Assembly (NCBI GenBank): GCA_029224185.1
Contig: CM055205.1
Location: 10,493,041-10,557,040 of the forward strand
Source of the DNA: Karalla daura
Lineage: Eukaryota > Chordata > Actinopteri > Chaetodontiformes > Leiognathidae
DNA length: 64,000 bases
Direction of reading: 5' to 3'
A program made the translations under genes and the position numbers. This document shows positions 38,059 through 50,189 of the stretch, one piece after another (positions within the stretch are counted from its first letter, which is position 1; each line of letters opens with the position of its first letter). Below the pieces are notes generated by a model, which saw only the letters and a program-made list of their open reading frames with translations, did not search any database and was not told the origin of the DNA.

Positions 38059-40132
38059 GTGAGTACCCAGACACAACACAACACAACACAACAAAACTGT
38101 GAGCAAGGCCAAGGAGGTCAGGCGCACATCTGTCCAGCTCTGGACAGATGTGCACACATATAGGTGCCTGAGCAGTAGGTTATCCGTGCAGTCTTTGTTG
38201 ATCTGTGATCTATGTGCAAAGGTAGCAGCTGATGGAGTTGTTTCCTTAGTTGTTTTTTTTTAACGATTTTCCTTAATTAGTCCCGCAACAGTGACATCTT
38301 TATTCTGTATAGAAACTACACACAAAATGCATTTCTAAAGTAGAAGCAGTAGTGAACGGTTACTGTTACGGTTACGGTTACTTCTTAAATTGAGCTTTTT
38401 TACTCTTCAGAACCATTTATAAACACATAGTCACACTCGCCTCTTCACAGCCATTCATCTCCACTTGCATAACCAGTAGTAGTGCAGGTTTTCATGAGAT
38501 CCATCTCAGTAGTAGTAGTAGAACTTAAGTAATCAAACGGCTCAGATAAGAGTTGTAGAGGTAGTTGTTGAGCGGTTGTAGCTGAAAAACAAGGGCCCTA
38601 TCAGCTGCTGGGACTGTTGGGTAACTTCCTGAATGTTCAGAGTGTTTACAGGGCACCAGGACGTCTCCGTCACTGCTCCATCCTCTCCTCCCTGTTCCTG
38701 ACCGACTCTCACCCCCCTCTTACAGCTGCAGAGAGCTGAAGTACGACTACCGCTCCCTGCCGACCACCTCGGTGGTCATCGCCTTCTACAATGAGGCCTG
38801 GTCCACCCTGCTGAGGACGGTGCACAGCGTGCTGGAGACGTCGCCCGACATCCTGCTGAAGGAGGTGGTGCTGGTGGACGACTACAGCGACAGAGGTACA
38901 GAGACGTGGACAGGCAGGCAGGCAGGCAGACAGGCTGATGGATGGATGGATGGATGGATGGATGGATGGATGGATGGATGGGCGGCTGTCAGAGCACATC
39001 GTGAGAGACTGGGACACACACAGAGGCACAGAGACAGAAACCAGAGAGGAGGGCGGATGGATGTCTTTGTAGTCGGGAAAGTCAGACACGCAGGTAGTGA
39101 CAGGTGGTGAGGCTGTCCGAGGCCATTGTGTTTCATGTGTGTTTGGCTGTAAATGCTACACTCAGCAGCTCGGTCTATTACCATGGGATAAAGAACGAAT
39201 GTGAGCAGCTGAGGCTCGGCTAGGGAGTGGCCCTAGAACTCTGTGGTACATGAGCTAATAGATGAAGTAAATTCTTCCTTTCTCTGTGCCCTAGCATTGC
39301 CACATATGCATAGCTGAACAAATACTGTAACACTCAGTCACTCATGGGTCGTGTGAAACAATATCTGAACGGAATACGCAAATGGGCACCCGGAGGAGGC
39401 CAGGCGACCGTTTCAGAGCCGCTGATTAGCGAGATAACTTTCCAAACAGCCACTTTGTTCCTGAGCGCAGTCCAAGTGCTGCGTGGCATTCTGGTGAGAG
39501 GACCCCTGATGGACGATTATTGTGTATCAGACACCCTTAAACACCATTTTCCCTGCCTTGTCCTCACCAGCGTCACCAGCTGCTGCTGAAATCTGGCAGC
39601 GCGTTCTCATTGTGTGTGTATTCCGAGGAATCATAGACGATCAGACATCACACGAGATAACGTGTCGTTATGGTAACCCGATGAACCCGATGACATGCTG
39701 ATTGCAGAGCACCTGAAGGGGCCGCTGGAGCGCTACGTGGCGGGCCTGAGGAAAGTGCGTCTGATCCGGGCCACCAAGAGGGAGGGGCTGGTGCGGGCGC
39801 GCCTGCTCGGGGCGTCCATCACGTCGGGCGACGTGCTGACCTTCCTGGACTGCCACTGCGAGTGTCACGAGGGCTGGCTGGAGCCGCTGCTCCACAGGTG
39901 AGAGAGAGAGAGGGAGAGGGAGGCTTTCTCTGAGTGATGTGCTAAAAACAAAAGTTTGGCGTTGTGGGGAAGGCTGTCTCTCTCAGCCCAACTCGACTGT
40001 GACGCAGCGAGGCGCCCAACCTCGAGCAGCCTGCGAGGACTTGATATGCTCAGTAACCGGCGCTGTCTTCAGCTCCCAGTGCTCCTGGGAGGTGTACAAC
40101 CTTCTGTGTGTCAGCGGCCTCTCTCTCTCTCT

Positions 40133-40163
<31 letters not shown>

Positions 40164-43100
40164 CCCCTCCCGGTCCTCCAGGATCAAGGAGCAGCCGTCG
40201 GCTGTGGTGTGTCCCGTCATCGACGTCATCGACTGGAACACCTTCCAGTACCTGGGGAACTCTGGGGAACCTCAGATCGGAGGCTTCGATTGGCGTCTGG
40301 TGTTTACGTGGCACGCCGTCCCTGACTACGAGCAGAAGCGGCGTCGCTCGGCCACTGATGTCATCAGGTGTGTGTGTGTGTGGGTGGGTGGAAGCTTCCC
40401 ACATGCCTAATATATGAAGAAACCAGGATTTAATCTGCAATTCCTCCTCTCCTCAGGTCTCCGACTATGGCAGGTGGACTCTTTGCTGTTAGCAGGACGT
40501 ATTTCCATTACCTGGGGACGTATGACACAGGGATGGAGGTGTGGGGAGGAGAGAACCTGGAGTTCTCCTTTAGGGTGAGAAGTGATGAGGTTGATTCTGC
40601 ATTCTGCTCATGTGAGGCTGTAGCTCATGCATTGTCTGCGTACTGGCATGAATCCCATACAATGGGTGGAAAACACCTCCCTGAATTTCCCCGAAGGGAG
40701 CGTCCCCCGGGCATCGTTAAGATCTCTATCTGTCTATCTCTATATGCTCGCAGCCCAATAAAGACGCAGCCAGGTCTGGTTTATATTTACCGAGGGTTGC
40801 CTCATGTGACCGCTCCACCCTCCGCCCTGACAGTTATTACGACCAGACAACCAGGCCAAAACCAGGCCAAAACACTCTAATTGCAATTAGGAATGTGAAC
40901 ATCCCTTTTGTCAGATAACTGAAATTCCCTAAAGGGGGGGAAAGAACCAAAAATACCCCCCCACCCCCTCCAAATAGCAGAGCTCCTTCCACAACAAGGC
41001 GGCGCTTTGTCTGGCCTGACCGCGCGCTGGAACCGTGGCCCGCGGCCTAACTAGATCCTCGCGCTGGTGTTGATTTTGATGTCTCCCAGATCTGGCAGTG
41101 CGGCGGCAGCCTGGAGATCCACCCGTGCTCCCACGTGGGCCACGTGTTCCCCAAAAAGGCCCCCTACTCCCGGAGCAAAGCGCTGGCAAACAGCGTGAGA
41201 GCGGCCGAGGTCTGGATGGACGAATACAAAGAGGTCTACTACCACAGGAACCCACACGCGCGGCTGGTGAGTCCACACACACACACACACACACACACTG
41301 TCTATGTGTGTGTGTGCGTGCGCGTGTGTGTTTGTGTATAATAAACCCCAAGCATTTCATTTGGCAGTGTTTTCAGGCAGAAATGACTTATTTATATATG
41401 TATATTATTTTTTTCTCCAGCTGCAGTCATCACAGAACTGTAAGCCTGATTAATCATTTGATTTCACCAGTGTACACACACACACACAGACACACAGAGG
41501 CACAGAATGACATCCACTCCGTGCTCTCCCACAGATTACACGCACGCAGGCACGGTACCAGGCCGCACTCCCGCTGCGGTGTAAAAGCTCCCCTGATTAA
41601 GTGACACTTGGGATACATGAGAGGCAGACACCCAAGGTGACAGCCGTGTCAGGCCGCTCCGGTGTGTGATTACCACCTTTCCGTGCCGCCCGGTGCCAGC
41701 GGCCTTCACCCACCTGTCCTTGACGGGTCGGGCTTGAGAGCCCCCCCCCTCTCCTCCCCGGGGGGGCAGGAGGGGGAGGGGCCTAGGGTGTAGTTAAAGG
41801 GAGGAGCGCGCTAAGCACGGATCGGGCGGAGCTCATCTCCCTGAGAGGAGGCAGCCCGTGCCAGCCTCGCACTGGCACGATAAACCCAATCCTCCAAATC
41901 CGCCAAACAAGCCCCTCATCTCTCCCCGCTCCACTTCCCAGTCCTGGAGGTAGACACGCACCCGCGCGCACAAAGCCCTCTCCGATGTTGAGCGCCGTTA
42001 TTTTGGCATATTTTCTGCCGCCATTTCTTTTTCGAGTTGCACCCCTCGGGGACAAGTAAACAAAAAGAGAAGAGAGGGATCCTTCTCTTCCAAGGGCTTT
42101 ATTTGCCTGCTTATAAGTTGTTCCTTTGGAACAGGTCCAGGCAGCCAAGAGCCACTTGCATTTAATAGCGCTACGATCGATTTATCGGCTATTTTAATAA
42201 GTGATTAGGCAATTTAAGCATTTAAAAGAGGTTTTTCTTTTCATTTTCAAGAAATGCAGTCAAAACGATCTGCTCTCAACTTCTTAAATGTGAACGTCCC
42301 CTGGCTTCTCTAGTTCTCTATGACAGAGACCGACTCGACGATTCGGTTTGACCTCCTGAGAAGGTCATAAATCTGAGACGGTTATTCCATCGTGGCTCAG
42401 GTCGGCCTGCAGTCCGTGTAGCCTGTCAGTCAGACGCACGTCTGAATGTAAGAGGGCGGTTCCGCTGGCGGCCTCGGCTCTGCGTGTGTCGCTCGGTGGT
42501 GTCATTAAAGCCTCAGTGTTGACGTGTCAGTCCATGTGAGTCGCGTTCACAACTTTGAGTTAATAAGTAATAAGGGTGCGCGGAACCCAAAGCCGCATTC
42601 AAGGTGCAGCAGTGGATCATTTTCTCCGCCCTGGATCAGAAGCATTCTTCTGTTGTCCTCCCGCCGCCTCGCCTTAATTGGCCTCTCTCCGCTCTCCCGC
42701 GGGCGCCCGATCGGCCTCCAGCCGCTCCTCCAGTTTTTCCAGTCACGCGTTGCCGATCCATACTCTGGCACCTGGGACTCTCGCCACCGCTCATTCATCG
42801 GCTCCTAAGCAGCACCTGTGTCGCTGCTTAATTCTGAGCCGCTCGGGCCTTCCCCTGCTGCGGTATGTCATCGTCCTGCGACAGTGCCTCCAGGCGCCTC
42901 TGGCTGACCACATGCAGCCTCACGGACACAGAGATGCTTGTGCCAGCCTGACGGGGACGCGGCGCTGTGCGCGCAGGACCTCCTCGCTCGTGATGTAATT
43001 GTGCAGCGTTGCGGGGGAACTACAGATGGCGCTGTTGTATACCTCTTCAGCTCAGTTCAGAGCTGCGCTGTGAACACTGCCACTGCAGTCCGAGACGGGC

Positions 43101-45674
43101 TCCATCCAGAGCTTTCCCACACTCACACACACACACACACACACACAGAAGCACTTATTTGAATATAAAATGCTCTGGGTGGTATGTGTAAGTAGCCACA
43201 CGGCGGCAGCTCCTCGTCTGTCTGATGTTGTTGAGTGTGGCGGGCCGCTGTGGCGGGAAGGTGGAACTGTGGTAATGTTGCGGCGCTGCAACTGTCACTT
43301 CTCGTCGGGGGTTTCCAGGAGGCGTTCGGGGATGTGACAGAGCGGAGGAGGCTCAGGGAGAAGCTGGGCTGTAAGAGCTTCAGGTGGTTCCTGGATCACG
43401 TCTATCCCGACATCAGCGTCCCGGAGGATAAGCCTGGAATGTTTGGAATGGTGAGAACTCAACGCGGGGTGTCAACCGCCCAGCCTGAGATTAGGGAGCC
43501 TGAACAGTGTGATAGGAGCTGAGGCTGAGCAGATGAGACGGGAACAACTGGGCCGCATCATTAATGTCTGGGCTTGTTAAAGCTTTGTATGATCCACATC
43601 GTTTCATTCTTTTTGCCCTTACAGCTCAAGAATCGGGGGAAGAGCAACTTCTGTTTTGACTACAACCCCGTAGACGAACACATAGTGGTGGGCCAGAGGG
43701 TCATCGTGTACCCGTGTCACGGGATGGGTCAAAACCAGGTAATGGACAGCAGTCCGGAGATGCTGGTACTTACCTGAAGGTGTATTGGTGAAGTGTGCAC
43801 ACACCAGCCTGTCATAACTACAGTTTGTTTAGGCTTAAGCCTGCTCTGCTTTACACTCAAGCATTTCACAACAGAAGGCTTTGCAGCGTCTGCGATACGG
43901 AGTGTTTAAAACACAACAAAGGCTTTTTAACTGGTTATGAATCGCTCACAGGTTTGCTACAGATGCCTCTAGATGCCGACAACTATAAATAGAGCTTACT
44001 GGGCATAGTTTCACTGTGTGAGCTGTCAATACGACTTAATTGATTCCTGAGGGGAAAATGCTTTAACAGGGAGCCGCATCCTCCGTTCAGCCTTTTTTTT
44101 TTTATCAGATGTCGTTTCCTTAGATTTCAGCCCGGGTCTTTCTCCTGGAGTGTCGTGACTCATCTCAACCCCTTTTACTACTACCCCCCCAGACTCCCCC
44201 TCGCTCTCCCATCCTGCCTGACTTCTCTATGACTAAGTCAGCCGTAATCACGACCATCGATAGCCGCTCAGGCTCCCTCGGAATAACACACACTCTCTGG
44301 CTTATATCACTCTAAACCAGCCCTGGTAGTATGGCAGGAGACCCCCCCCCCCACTATCCCAGGTTGAGAAATGATTTGCGGGCCCTGTTGACTCAGAGCA
44401 GTGTGTCTCCCCCACACCTCCCTGCCCTGCGGCTGACAGCGGCCCAGGAAGCGCTGTGAAATTTACCAGCGTTAGTGCCGCAGTCCTCTGTGGACACACA
44501 CCGGTGTCGCCCCAGCAGGAAGCAGCTTTTCCAGCCCAGGACAGCACACACACACACACACATGCACACACCTGCACACACAGGTCTTCTCTGGCTCTGC
44601 GTATTTGCTTTGCTCCCTGCACACGTGCAGACTGCATGCGTGCGTGCAGAAACCGAACGCGGCTCTCTCCCGGTCGCCTCGGAGCGGCATCTTGCTCCAC
44701 TCCGCCCGTCTCTCAGCCAAAATATTTCCATCTCAAATGACATTTAAAACTCATTAAAAAATGAATCCAATGTTGTGATTCGGCTGCGTCGGCGCCGCGC
44801 GCACACTCCAAAAGAGCCAGATCCAAACACAGCTGTTCCTCCTCCTCCTCCCCGTCCCCCCTCCTCCTCCTCCTCCTCCTCCCGCAGTTCTTCGAGTACT
44901 CCTCGGATGGCGAGATCCGCTACAACACGAGGGAACCTGCCGGATGCATCGTGGGGGACAACATCAGCACCTATCTGAGCGTGCAGCTGTGCAGGAAACG
45001 GGGGCAGCCGGTCCCCATCGATCAGAAGTTTGTCTTCCGAAAGGTGAGAGCGCCGTCGGATAAACAAACCCCCCACCCTCCCCCTGCTCCTCGGTTTTCT
45101 CCACTTTCGTAAAATGAAAATGGAATAATAAATTCCCCCTACAGCAATGTAAATCCTTTCAAGTGTTATTAGCGGATTGAGGCCGGGAGGACTGAGTAAT
45201 GAGGTCGCCATCAGCCGGGCCTCGAAATCTAATCCGTGTTCCCCGGGTCAAAGTCGTGTCAAGCACAGACCCAAGACGCGAGCGCCCGCTTGGTAGCGGC
45301 GGACACGCCGCTGTAAATCACGGCGGCCGGCAGCCAGCGTGTCGTCAGTGCGGTGCAGCCGCCCCGGCTCCGCTACGGCTGAACCGCGCTATCTAAATGT
45401 AAATGGTTCCCAGGGGGATGGACCGGGTGGGGCCAGGGGTGCAGGAGGCGCAGGATTCACTCCAGTTTTTGTTTGTAATGCCAACCTTCTGGCCTTTTGA
45501 GGGCTCGCCAAGCTGTGACACCGTGTCTGCTTGCAGGACGGCTCTCTGTACCACGTGGCGAGCCAGAAGTGTGTTCAGGCGGTGGACAAGACGGACACGG
45601 GCACCCCGGCCCCCTCGCTGCAGCCCTGCTCCGACAGCCTCCACCAAAAGTGGTTCTTTGAGGAGCGGATGTGA
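37709..45674 (+). CDS. galnt12: polypeptide N-acetylgalactosaminyltransferase 12 (10 coding exons)
   Basis: Joined exons: 37709-38058, 38726-38895, 39708-39897, 40182-40367, 40457-40574, 41090-41266, 43319-43450, 43625-43738, 44888-45043, 45537-45674. They give 576 residues (human GALNT12 has 581), open throughout, with all introns GT-AG. The enzyme starts mucin-type O-glycans in the Golgi by adding GalNAc to Ser/Thr. Visible: a basic tail, membrane anchor at about residues 12-28, stem with YVSDRVSLHRRLPERWNPL as in GALNT12, DxH at D221/H223, WGGEN at 328-332, CSHVGH in exon 6, and a lectin domain from about 442. The lectin alpha repeat reads CFD (451-453), the beta and gamma repeats lack CLD, and the protein ends QKWFFEERM. 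The start has G at -3 and +4. The galnt4-like gene lies 4.9 kb upstream in the same direction with the same exon plan. The gene has a GC-rich leader and a candidate poly(A) signal at 46812. Confidence 0.96.
38068..38093 (+). repeat. pentanucleotide (AACAC)n tract in galnt12 intron 1
   Basis: About five AACAC units, 10 nt after the exon 1 donor. Confidence 0.85.
38124..38153. repeat. perfect 14-bp inverted repeat in galnt12 intron 1
   Basis: GCACATCTGTCCAG is followed by a 2-nt spacer and its exact reverse complement. Each arm contains the E-box sequence CATCTG/CAGATG. Confidence 0.9.
38726..38895 (+). CDS. galnt12: galnt12 exon 2
   Basis: Encodes CRELKYDYRSLPTTSVVIAF to VLVDDYSDR, the first part of the GT-A fold. 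Acceptor TTACAG, donor GTACAG. 170 nt, phases as in the upstream paralogue. Confidence 0.95.
38910..38980 (+). repeat. tetranucleotide repeats (GGCA)n and (GATG)n in galnt12 intron 2
   Basis: A short GGCA run is followed by about ten GGAT/GATG units, ending in GGGCGG. It starts about 15 nt after the exon 2 donor. Confidence 0.9.
39708..39897 (+). CDS. galnt12: galnt12 exon 3, DxH motif
   Basis: Encodes EHLKGPLERYVAGLRKVRLI, KREGLVRARLLGA and FLDCHCECHEGW, with D221 and H223 as the metal ligands. Acceptor ATTGCAG, donor GTGAGA. 190 nt, as in the paralogue. Confidence 0.95.
40119..40175 (+). repeat. (CT)n tract upstream of galnt12 exon 4
   Basis: A pyrimidine microsatellite (CT and CCCT units) that ends close to the acceptor and serves as its pyrimidine tract. 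Confidence 0.9.
40182..40367 (+). CDS. galnt12: galnt12 exon 4
   Basis: Encodes CPVIDVIDWNTFQYLGNSGE and IGGFDWRLVFTWHAVP; LGNSGEPQ is typical of GALNT12. The acceptor is preceded by a long (CT)n tract. The donor lies at the start of a GT repeat, GTGTGTGTGT. 186 nt. Confidence 0.95.
40457..40574 (+). CDS. galnt12: galnt12 exon 5, WGGEN motif
   Basis: Encodes SPTMAGGLFAVSRTYFHYLG and VWGGENLEFSFR. It follows an 89-nt intron. Acceptor CCTCAG, donor GTGAGA. 118 nt. Confidence 0.95.
41090..41266 (+). CDS. galnt12: galnt12 exon 6, CSHVGH motif
   Basis: Encodes IWQCGGSLEIHPCSHVGHVF, then SKALANSVRAAEVWMDEY and the conserved YYHRNPHARL. The donor GTGAGT is followed at once by a CA repeat and then a TG repeat. 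177 nt. Confidence 0.95.
41267..43318 (+). other. galnt12: galnt12 intron 6
   Basis: The largest galnt12 intron, 2.05 kb. It begins with a (CA)n tract at 41274-41298 followed by a (TG)n-rich tract at 41305-41338, has C- and G-runs near 41740-41780, and a (CA)n run near 43121-43146. No nested gene is supported. Confidence 0.8.
43319..43450 (+). CDS. galnt12: galnt12 exon 7, linker to lectin domain
   Basis: Encodes EAFGDVTERRRLREKLGCK and FLDHVYPDISVPEDKPGMF. Acceptor TTCCAG, donor GTGAGA. 132 nt, phase 0. Confidence 0.95.
43625..43738 (+). CDS. galnt12: galnt12 exon 8, lectin alpha repeat
   Basis: Encodes LKNRGKSNFCFDYNPVDEH and VYPCHGMGQNQ. The alpha repeat has CFD, which keeps the sugar-binding Asp (residue 453). 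Acceptor TTACAG, donor GTAATG. 114 nt. Confidence 0.94.
44888..45043 (+). CDS. galnt12: galnt12 exon 9, lectin beta repeat
   Basis: Encodes FFEYSSDGEIRYNTREPAGC to KFVFRK. There is no CLD motif in this repeat. The acceptor tract is a (TCC)n microsatellite. Donor GTGAGA. 156 nt. Confidence 0.93.
45537..45674 (+). CDS. galnt12: galnt12 exon 10, lectin gamma repeat and stop
   Basis: Encodes DGSLYHVASQKCVQAVDK and ends QKWFFEERM before TGA. CVQ replaces CLD, while the closing QxW is present. Acceptor TTGCAG. 138 nt. Confidence 0.94.
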   Translation, partial: DGSLYHVASQKCVQAVDKTDTGTPAPSLQPCSDSLHQKWFFEERM

Positions 45675-46835
45675 TGGTATCAGACCAGACCGTTCCTCCA
45701 ATTCTGTTTCTCATTCAGGGCCAACTTTAACCCCCCCCACCCCACCCCCCGAGGAAGGATATGGGTGGATTGAACTGCGAAATGTTTTCTGATGATGTTT
45801 GCCTTGCCCTAAAAGAGCCCAAAGGAGGGAGCCTCTCTGCTCCCTTCCAAACCTATTTGCACTTGTGGTGCCAGCTGGATATCATGGACCAATAAGAGAT
45901 TAGACTGATAACTATTCTGATGAAGTATCTCACAAATGCGTAGGTATTTATTTTGTGTAGGATGCTGTTGCTGGGAGACACGAACTTGCTGGAAGTTTCT
46001 ATTCTTTTCTTTTCTTTTTTTTTTCTTCCTAATCAACGAGAGATGCTGGAGAGTTCGAGATGACCTGCGCTCACGTTTTTCCACGTTTCACCCACTCCTC
46101 TGCCGGCCCAGCCTTGCTTTGCGCACACAGAGGTGTGTGCGTGTGCATGTGTGCGTGTGTGTGTGTGTGTGAATGGGGGAGCTTTACACCTCTGTTGACC
46201 GTGGAGCGGGCGGATGCCGTCCCAGCAGCTCCGCGCGGGGCTGCGTGTGGAGGCCTCCTTCGTGCTCCCTCCTGCAGAGGGGGCCAGCGGTCCTCTGTGC
46301 AGCCTCCGCTCCCCGCCAGCGCGCTCCACGCTCCTGCAGAGAAAGTGGGACAAACCTTCAGGTACTTCAAGAACCGTTTCAGGACGCTTTTCCAGTGCTT
46401 ACTACTCAGCCACGGTGGCGGCTCAGATGGAAGTGACGCAGGCGTTATGCAAGGACGTAGTACCTCCTCAACTCGATAACCGTAACTACTGATAACTGGG
46501 GAAGCAGCTGCTCTGCAGAGCTGATTGATGCCGTTTGACTAGTTTTGTAGCCGTTTTTGTTACATTAATTTGTCTCTGACGTATTACATGACTCGCAGCT
46601 TCAGAAAACCTAAACCATAGCCATTCTTGGATAGTCTGTACTTATGTGAAATGTAACATATCTGAGAAAGGGGAGAATTACTGTTATTTTGTCACTTCAC
46701 TGCAGACTGTAGTCATAGGAAAGGGGGTGGGGGGGATTCATAAACATGTCAGGAGCAGGATCCACCCCGTCTCCGCTACACTAGTTTCCACTACACAAAG
46801 TGCCTGATGTAAATAAATGTTTCATTCTATGTCGA
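45675..46835 (+). other. galnt12: galnt12 3' UTR (inferred)
   Basis: Non-coding sequence from the stop codon to a canonical AATAAA about 1.14 kb downstream. It contains a C-rich run near 45730, a T-rich run near 46010-46025, and a GT/GC-rich tract at about 46133-46171. Confidence 0.55.
46812..46817 (+). terminator. galnt12: candidate poly(A) signal of galnt12
   Basis: A canonical AATAAA followed by TG/TTC-rich sequence, at a plausible distance from the stop codon. It is the first AATAAA I see after the stop. Confidence 0.5.
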
Positions 46836-49800
46836 GAATAACCCCTCAGGTTCAGTTTATGAGGCTGAGAAAAACACCCCTGTACTGAAGGAGCATTTCT
46901 TTTACACTGACAAACATGAGAGAGAGAGAAAGAGAGAGAGGAGAGTTGTTGGAGTTGCGTCTGCTCGTGTAAAATATGCACGCCCCCTCCCCACCTCCCC
47001 CCGCCGAGAACACGGTGCGTGCAGGAAGGAAGGTATTCCCCCGAGTGTGCGTGCTTTCCTCTGGTGGCCTGCACTGATTTGCGCGCCGCCTCTTGTTTCC
47101 ATCCGTCAGAATGAGATCAGCCGTAGGCCCGAGCGCTGGGAGCGGCCGTCACTTGTGCGGCTGCTCCCTCAGGCCGTGCAGACGGTCGGACGGACGGACG
47201 GAGGGAGGGAGGCGTCGACAGTCGTTTGGTGTCTCCAGAGTGCCGGGATGCCAGATGGCATCCTGATTGATTTCCCGCTCCGTTCCCGATTCTTCATCCC
47301 CACACCCCTCTGTCTCGGTGTCACGGAGGTGCACCAGCGGAGGACTAATCTTTTGGGCAAAGCCCCCTAAAGATGAGCACTTGTTACTCGAGATTTGATT
47401 TATGAACAGGAGTCACCCAGGGTGCACTTTGTGACAGCGTGAGCTGATAATGGGGGAGATTGAATGAAGCAATTGGTGACCTCTTCCTCACCATTAACCT
47501 TCACAGGCTGTTGGCCCACTGGCCTCCAAGGAGCTGTGTCAGGCCTGATATTGGGGAACAATTGGACCGAAATAGATTATTTTCTGCCATTGATTTTAAA
47601 ATGTGTACTTCACGCAGTAAGATAAATGACGAGGTGGGAGAAGGCTGTTTTGCCAGCACCACCGCTACAGAGTAAACCCCGAGTCACTTCATTTGCCAAA
47701 TATAATGGATGTACAATCATGTGTAACGGTGATTGTTGCAGGAGCACAGTAACATCTGTGCATATGAGCTCACATAGTGCAGGCCCGAAGGGCTGGCGCA
47801 GGATGTGCTTTATTTTCCACTCATGTGGAGTGTGGACGTATTTGTGGGAGCTCCCAGCGGCCTCTAAAGGCTTTTGTTGGCTGTGTGAGTGCTACATGTC
47901 CTGATGGTGTAGATAATGCTGGGTGATCAGTGGGACGGACCAAATGACCAGTAGGAAGATTATGGTCGGCTCCTCAGAGACCAGACACTGGCAGCTTTCT
48001 CTGGATCGCGCAAATGTTTTTGGGTGATAAAGCGAATTTTTATTTTATTTTATTTTTTTGCACGGTGACCTTCAATTTCCAGACATGTTTGTTGTTTTGT
48101 TTTCCTCTTGTTCCCTAACCCGTTAACGCTGCAGACTCTCATCAGGTTCACCTGTTGTGATTTAAGACTGAGGACAGCTGCCTCATCACCCATGAGAGAT
48201 GTGATACCCCAGGAACAGGTGAAATTACCCTTTTAATGAAGCGCTCATGCTTTATGTATGGAACACTTAAGAAGTGACAGCATCTCTATTTCCATCAGTT
48301 TGTGTCCTTAGCCTGCGAGTGCAATCAAAATGTTCTAGTCTTTTATTAAAAGGGGTTATTTATTGTCCCCAGTGGCCATCTGCTATTCCAGACATTTTGC
48401 ACGCCGGCATTACATTGTATGTTAATGTGATGTGGTACACACACACAGCAGCAGTAAAAGTGATATTGGTCGGTCGAGGATCATATCTCCCTGGCAGGTC
48501 GTATAGAGGCCTTTATATCAACCGGCCTATATCATAAACGGCAGTGATATTCTCGAGGATGTGTCGGAGAAGCAGCAAAGTGGCTTATTACTCTGTCGCT
48601 CAGCCCCTCAAGGATCATCCAGTAGCACACATACACACAGGCTGTTTACGGGGTTCCAGGCTCCCATTCATGAATGGATAACCATGCTGGAATTTAACAC
48701 TATATGTGGTGTATTAATGCTGTCACTACCACCATTGGCCTTATGTTACTATGAAGAAAGTGAAGGATGTGGTCACCAATGTTTTTGTATTTATTGGATC
48801 CAACAGAAGGACCAAATGTCAATGTAATGTCATTGTACCCATTTATGTGTTTGAGAAAGTAAATGCACAAACGAGTTGGGATTTCAGTGGTTTTTTTTGC
48901 CTGTTCTTACTCACTGTTTGTTCTATTTTGAGCACTTTTATACATGCACCAATATTTAAAAAAAAGACACTTTATTCCCCTATAGACTGTTCTATATCCA
49001 TTAAACTGTGACTCATCGCCATTTACGACCAAGAGGGAGAAAAAAAAAACAGGCTATCACCCACATTTAACTGTGATGGAGACGTGAATCAAGACGCTCG
49101 GAGGGTAATGAGAGAAGGAAAATGAGAAATAGAAGGGGGGGGGGGGGTTTCCAACCGTATCTGATTGGTTTGATCGCCAGCTGCTGAGAGAGATGGTGAA
49201 ATGTCGGCCCCCGGTCCTCCCGGCGATGACGCTCCACCCTGCAGCCTCGCTCAATTACTCCACGACGACTCTGCTCTTGATTCCATTCAAGCTTCACTGT
49301 GTGTGTGGGCTGTGTCTTCCTCACAACATCAAACGTGAAACCCCCATCAGATTTTTCTGTAGTAAAGTCAAAAAGAAGAGAAAGAGAAGTGGGTCCCCCA
49401 CCCTCAACCCCCCCCCCCCCCCCCAGTTCAATCAATCAATCAATCAGACGTCATTTCTAAAGCATTTTTAAATCCAGATGTGGCACTCTGCATAATAAGG
49501 ACCCTACACACTTTGCCTCAACCACAGCACATGCACACACACTTAAAGAGGGGGAAGGCTTAAAATGTGACACAAAAGAACCACTGGAAACTGAGGAAGC
49601 TGTCTTTATACTGAGGCAGAATCCCTCGAGAGCGCGTCTTTTAATTTCAGCCGCTAAAGCGTACCACACAGCTGAAAATAAGGGAGCATTTGCGCTCGGC
49701 ATGAGATGAGGCTGCTCTCCCCCTCGTGCGGGGATGACACGCTCTGATGGAAAACCTGCCAGAAAATCTTCACATTCTGACAAACGCTGCCGAGACGACA

Positions 49801-50155
49801 CTCGGCTGCTTCCTAGGAAAATGAGGAGCTCGGCGAGGAGCCTGCTCCTCAGCCCCTGCCTCATCCTAATCTTCCGGGTGCTTCCCTGTGAGATGCGTGG
49901 TGCAAAATCACGCCATAAAACATCCTGAAATTCAGCAAATGGCTGCAGAGGAACGGCGTATGGCGCTGTAATCTCGGCACGGAGCGTAGGCCTAGTTTTT
50001 TTTTTTTCTTTTTTTTTTGATCCTGTGCGGCACACATGCGCCACTACAGTCTCCCACACCCCATATGCGTCTTTAATGATAATGCAAAACAAGGCTCCCC
50101 GTGGTGCGAGTCTTTGGAGATGCTCAGGCTTCAGTTGTCAGGGAGCGAGAGGAAC

Positions 50156-50189
<34 letters not shown>

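Noticed and set aside
44744..45211. 155-codon minus-strand open frame over galnt12 exon 9
   Set aside because: It is the antisense shadow of a real + strand exon and its (TCC)n tract.
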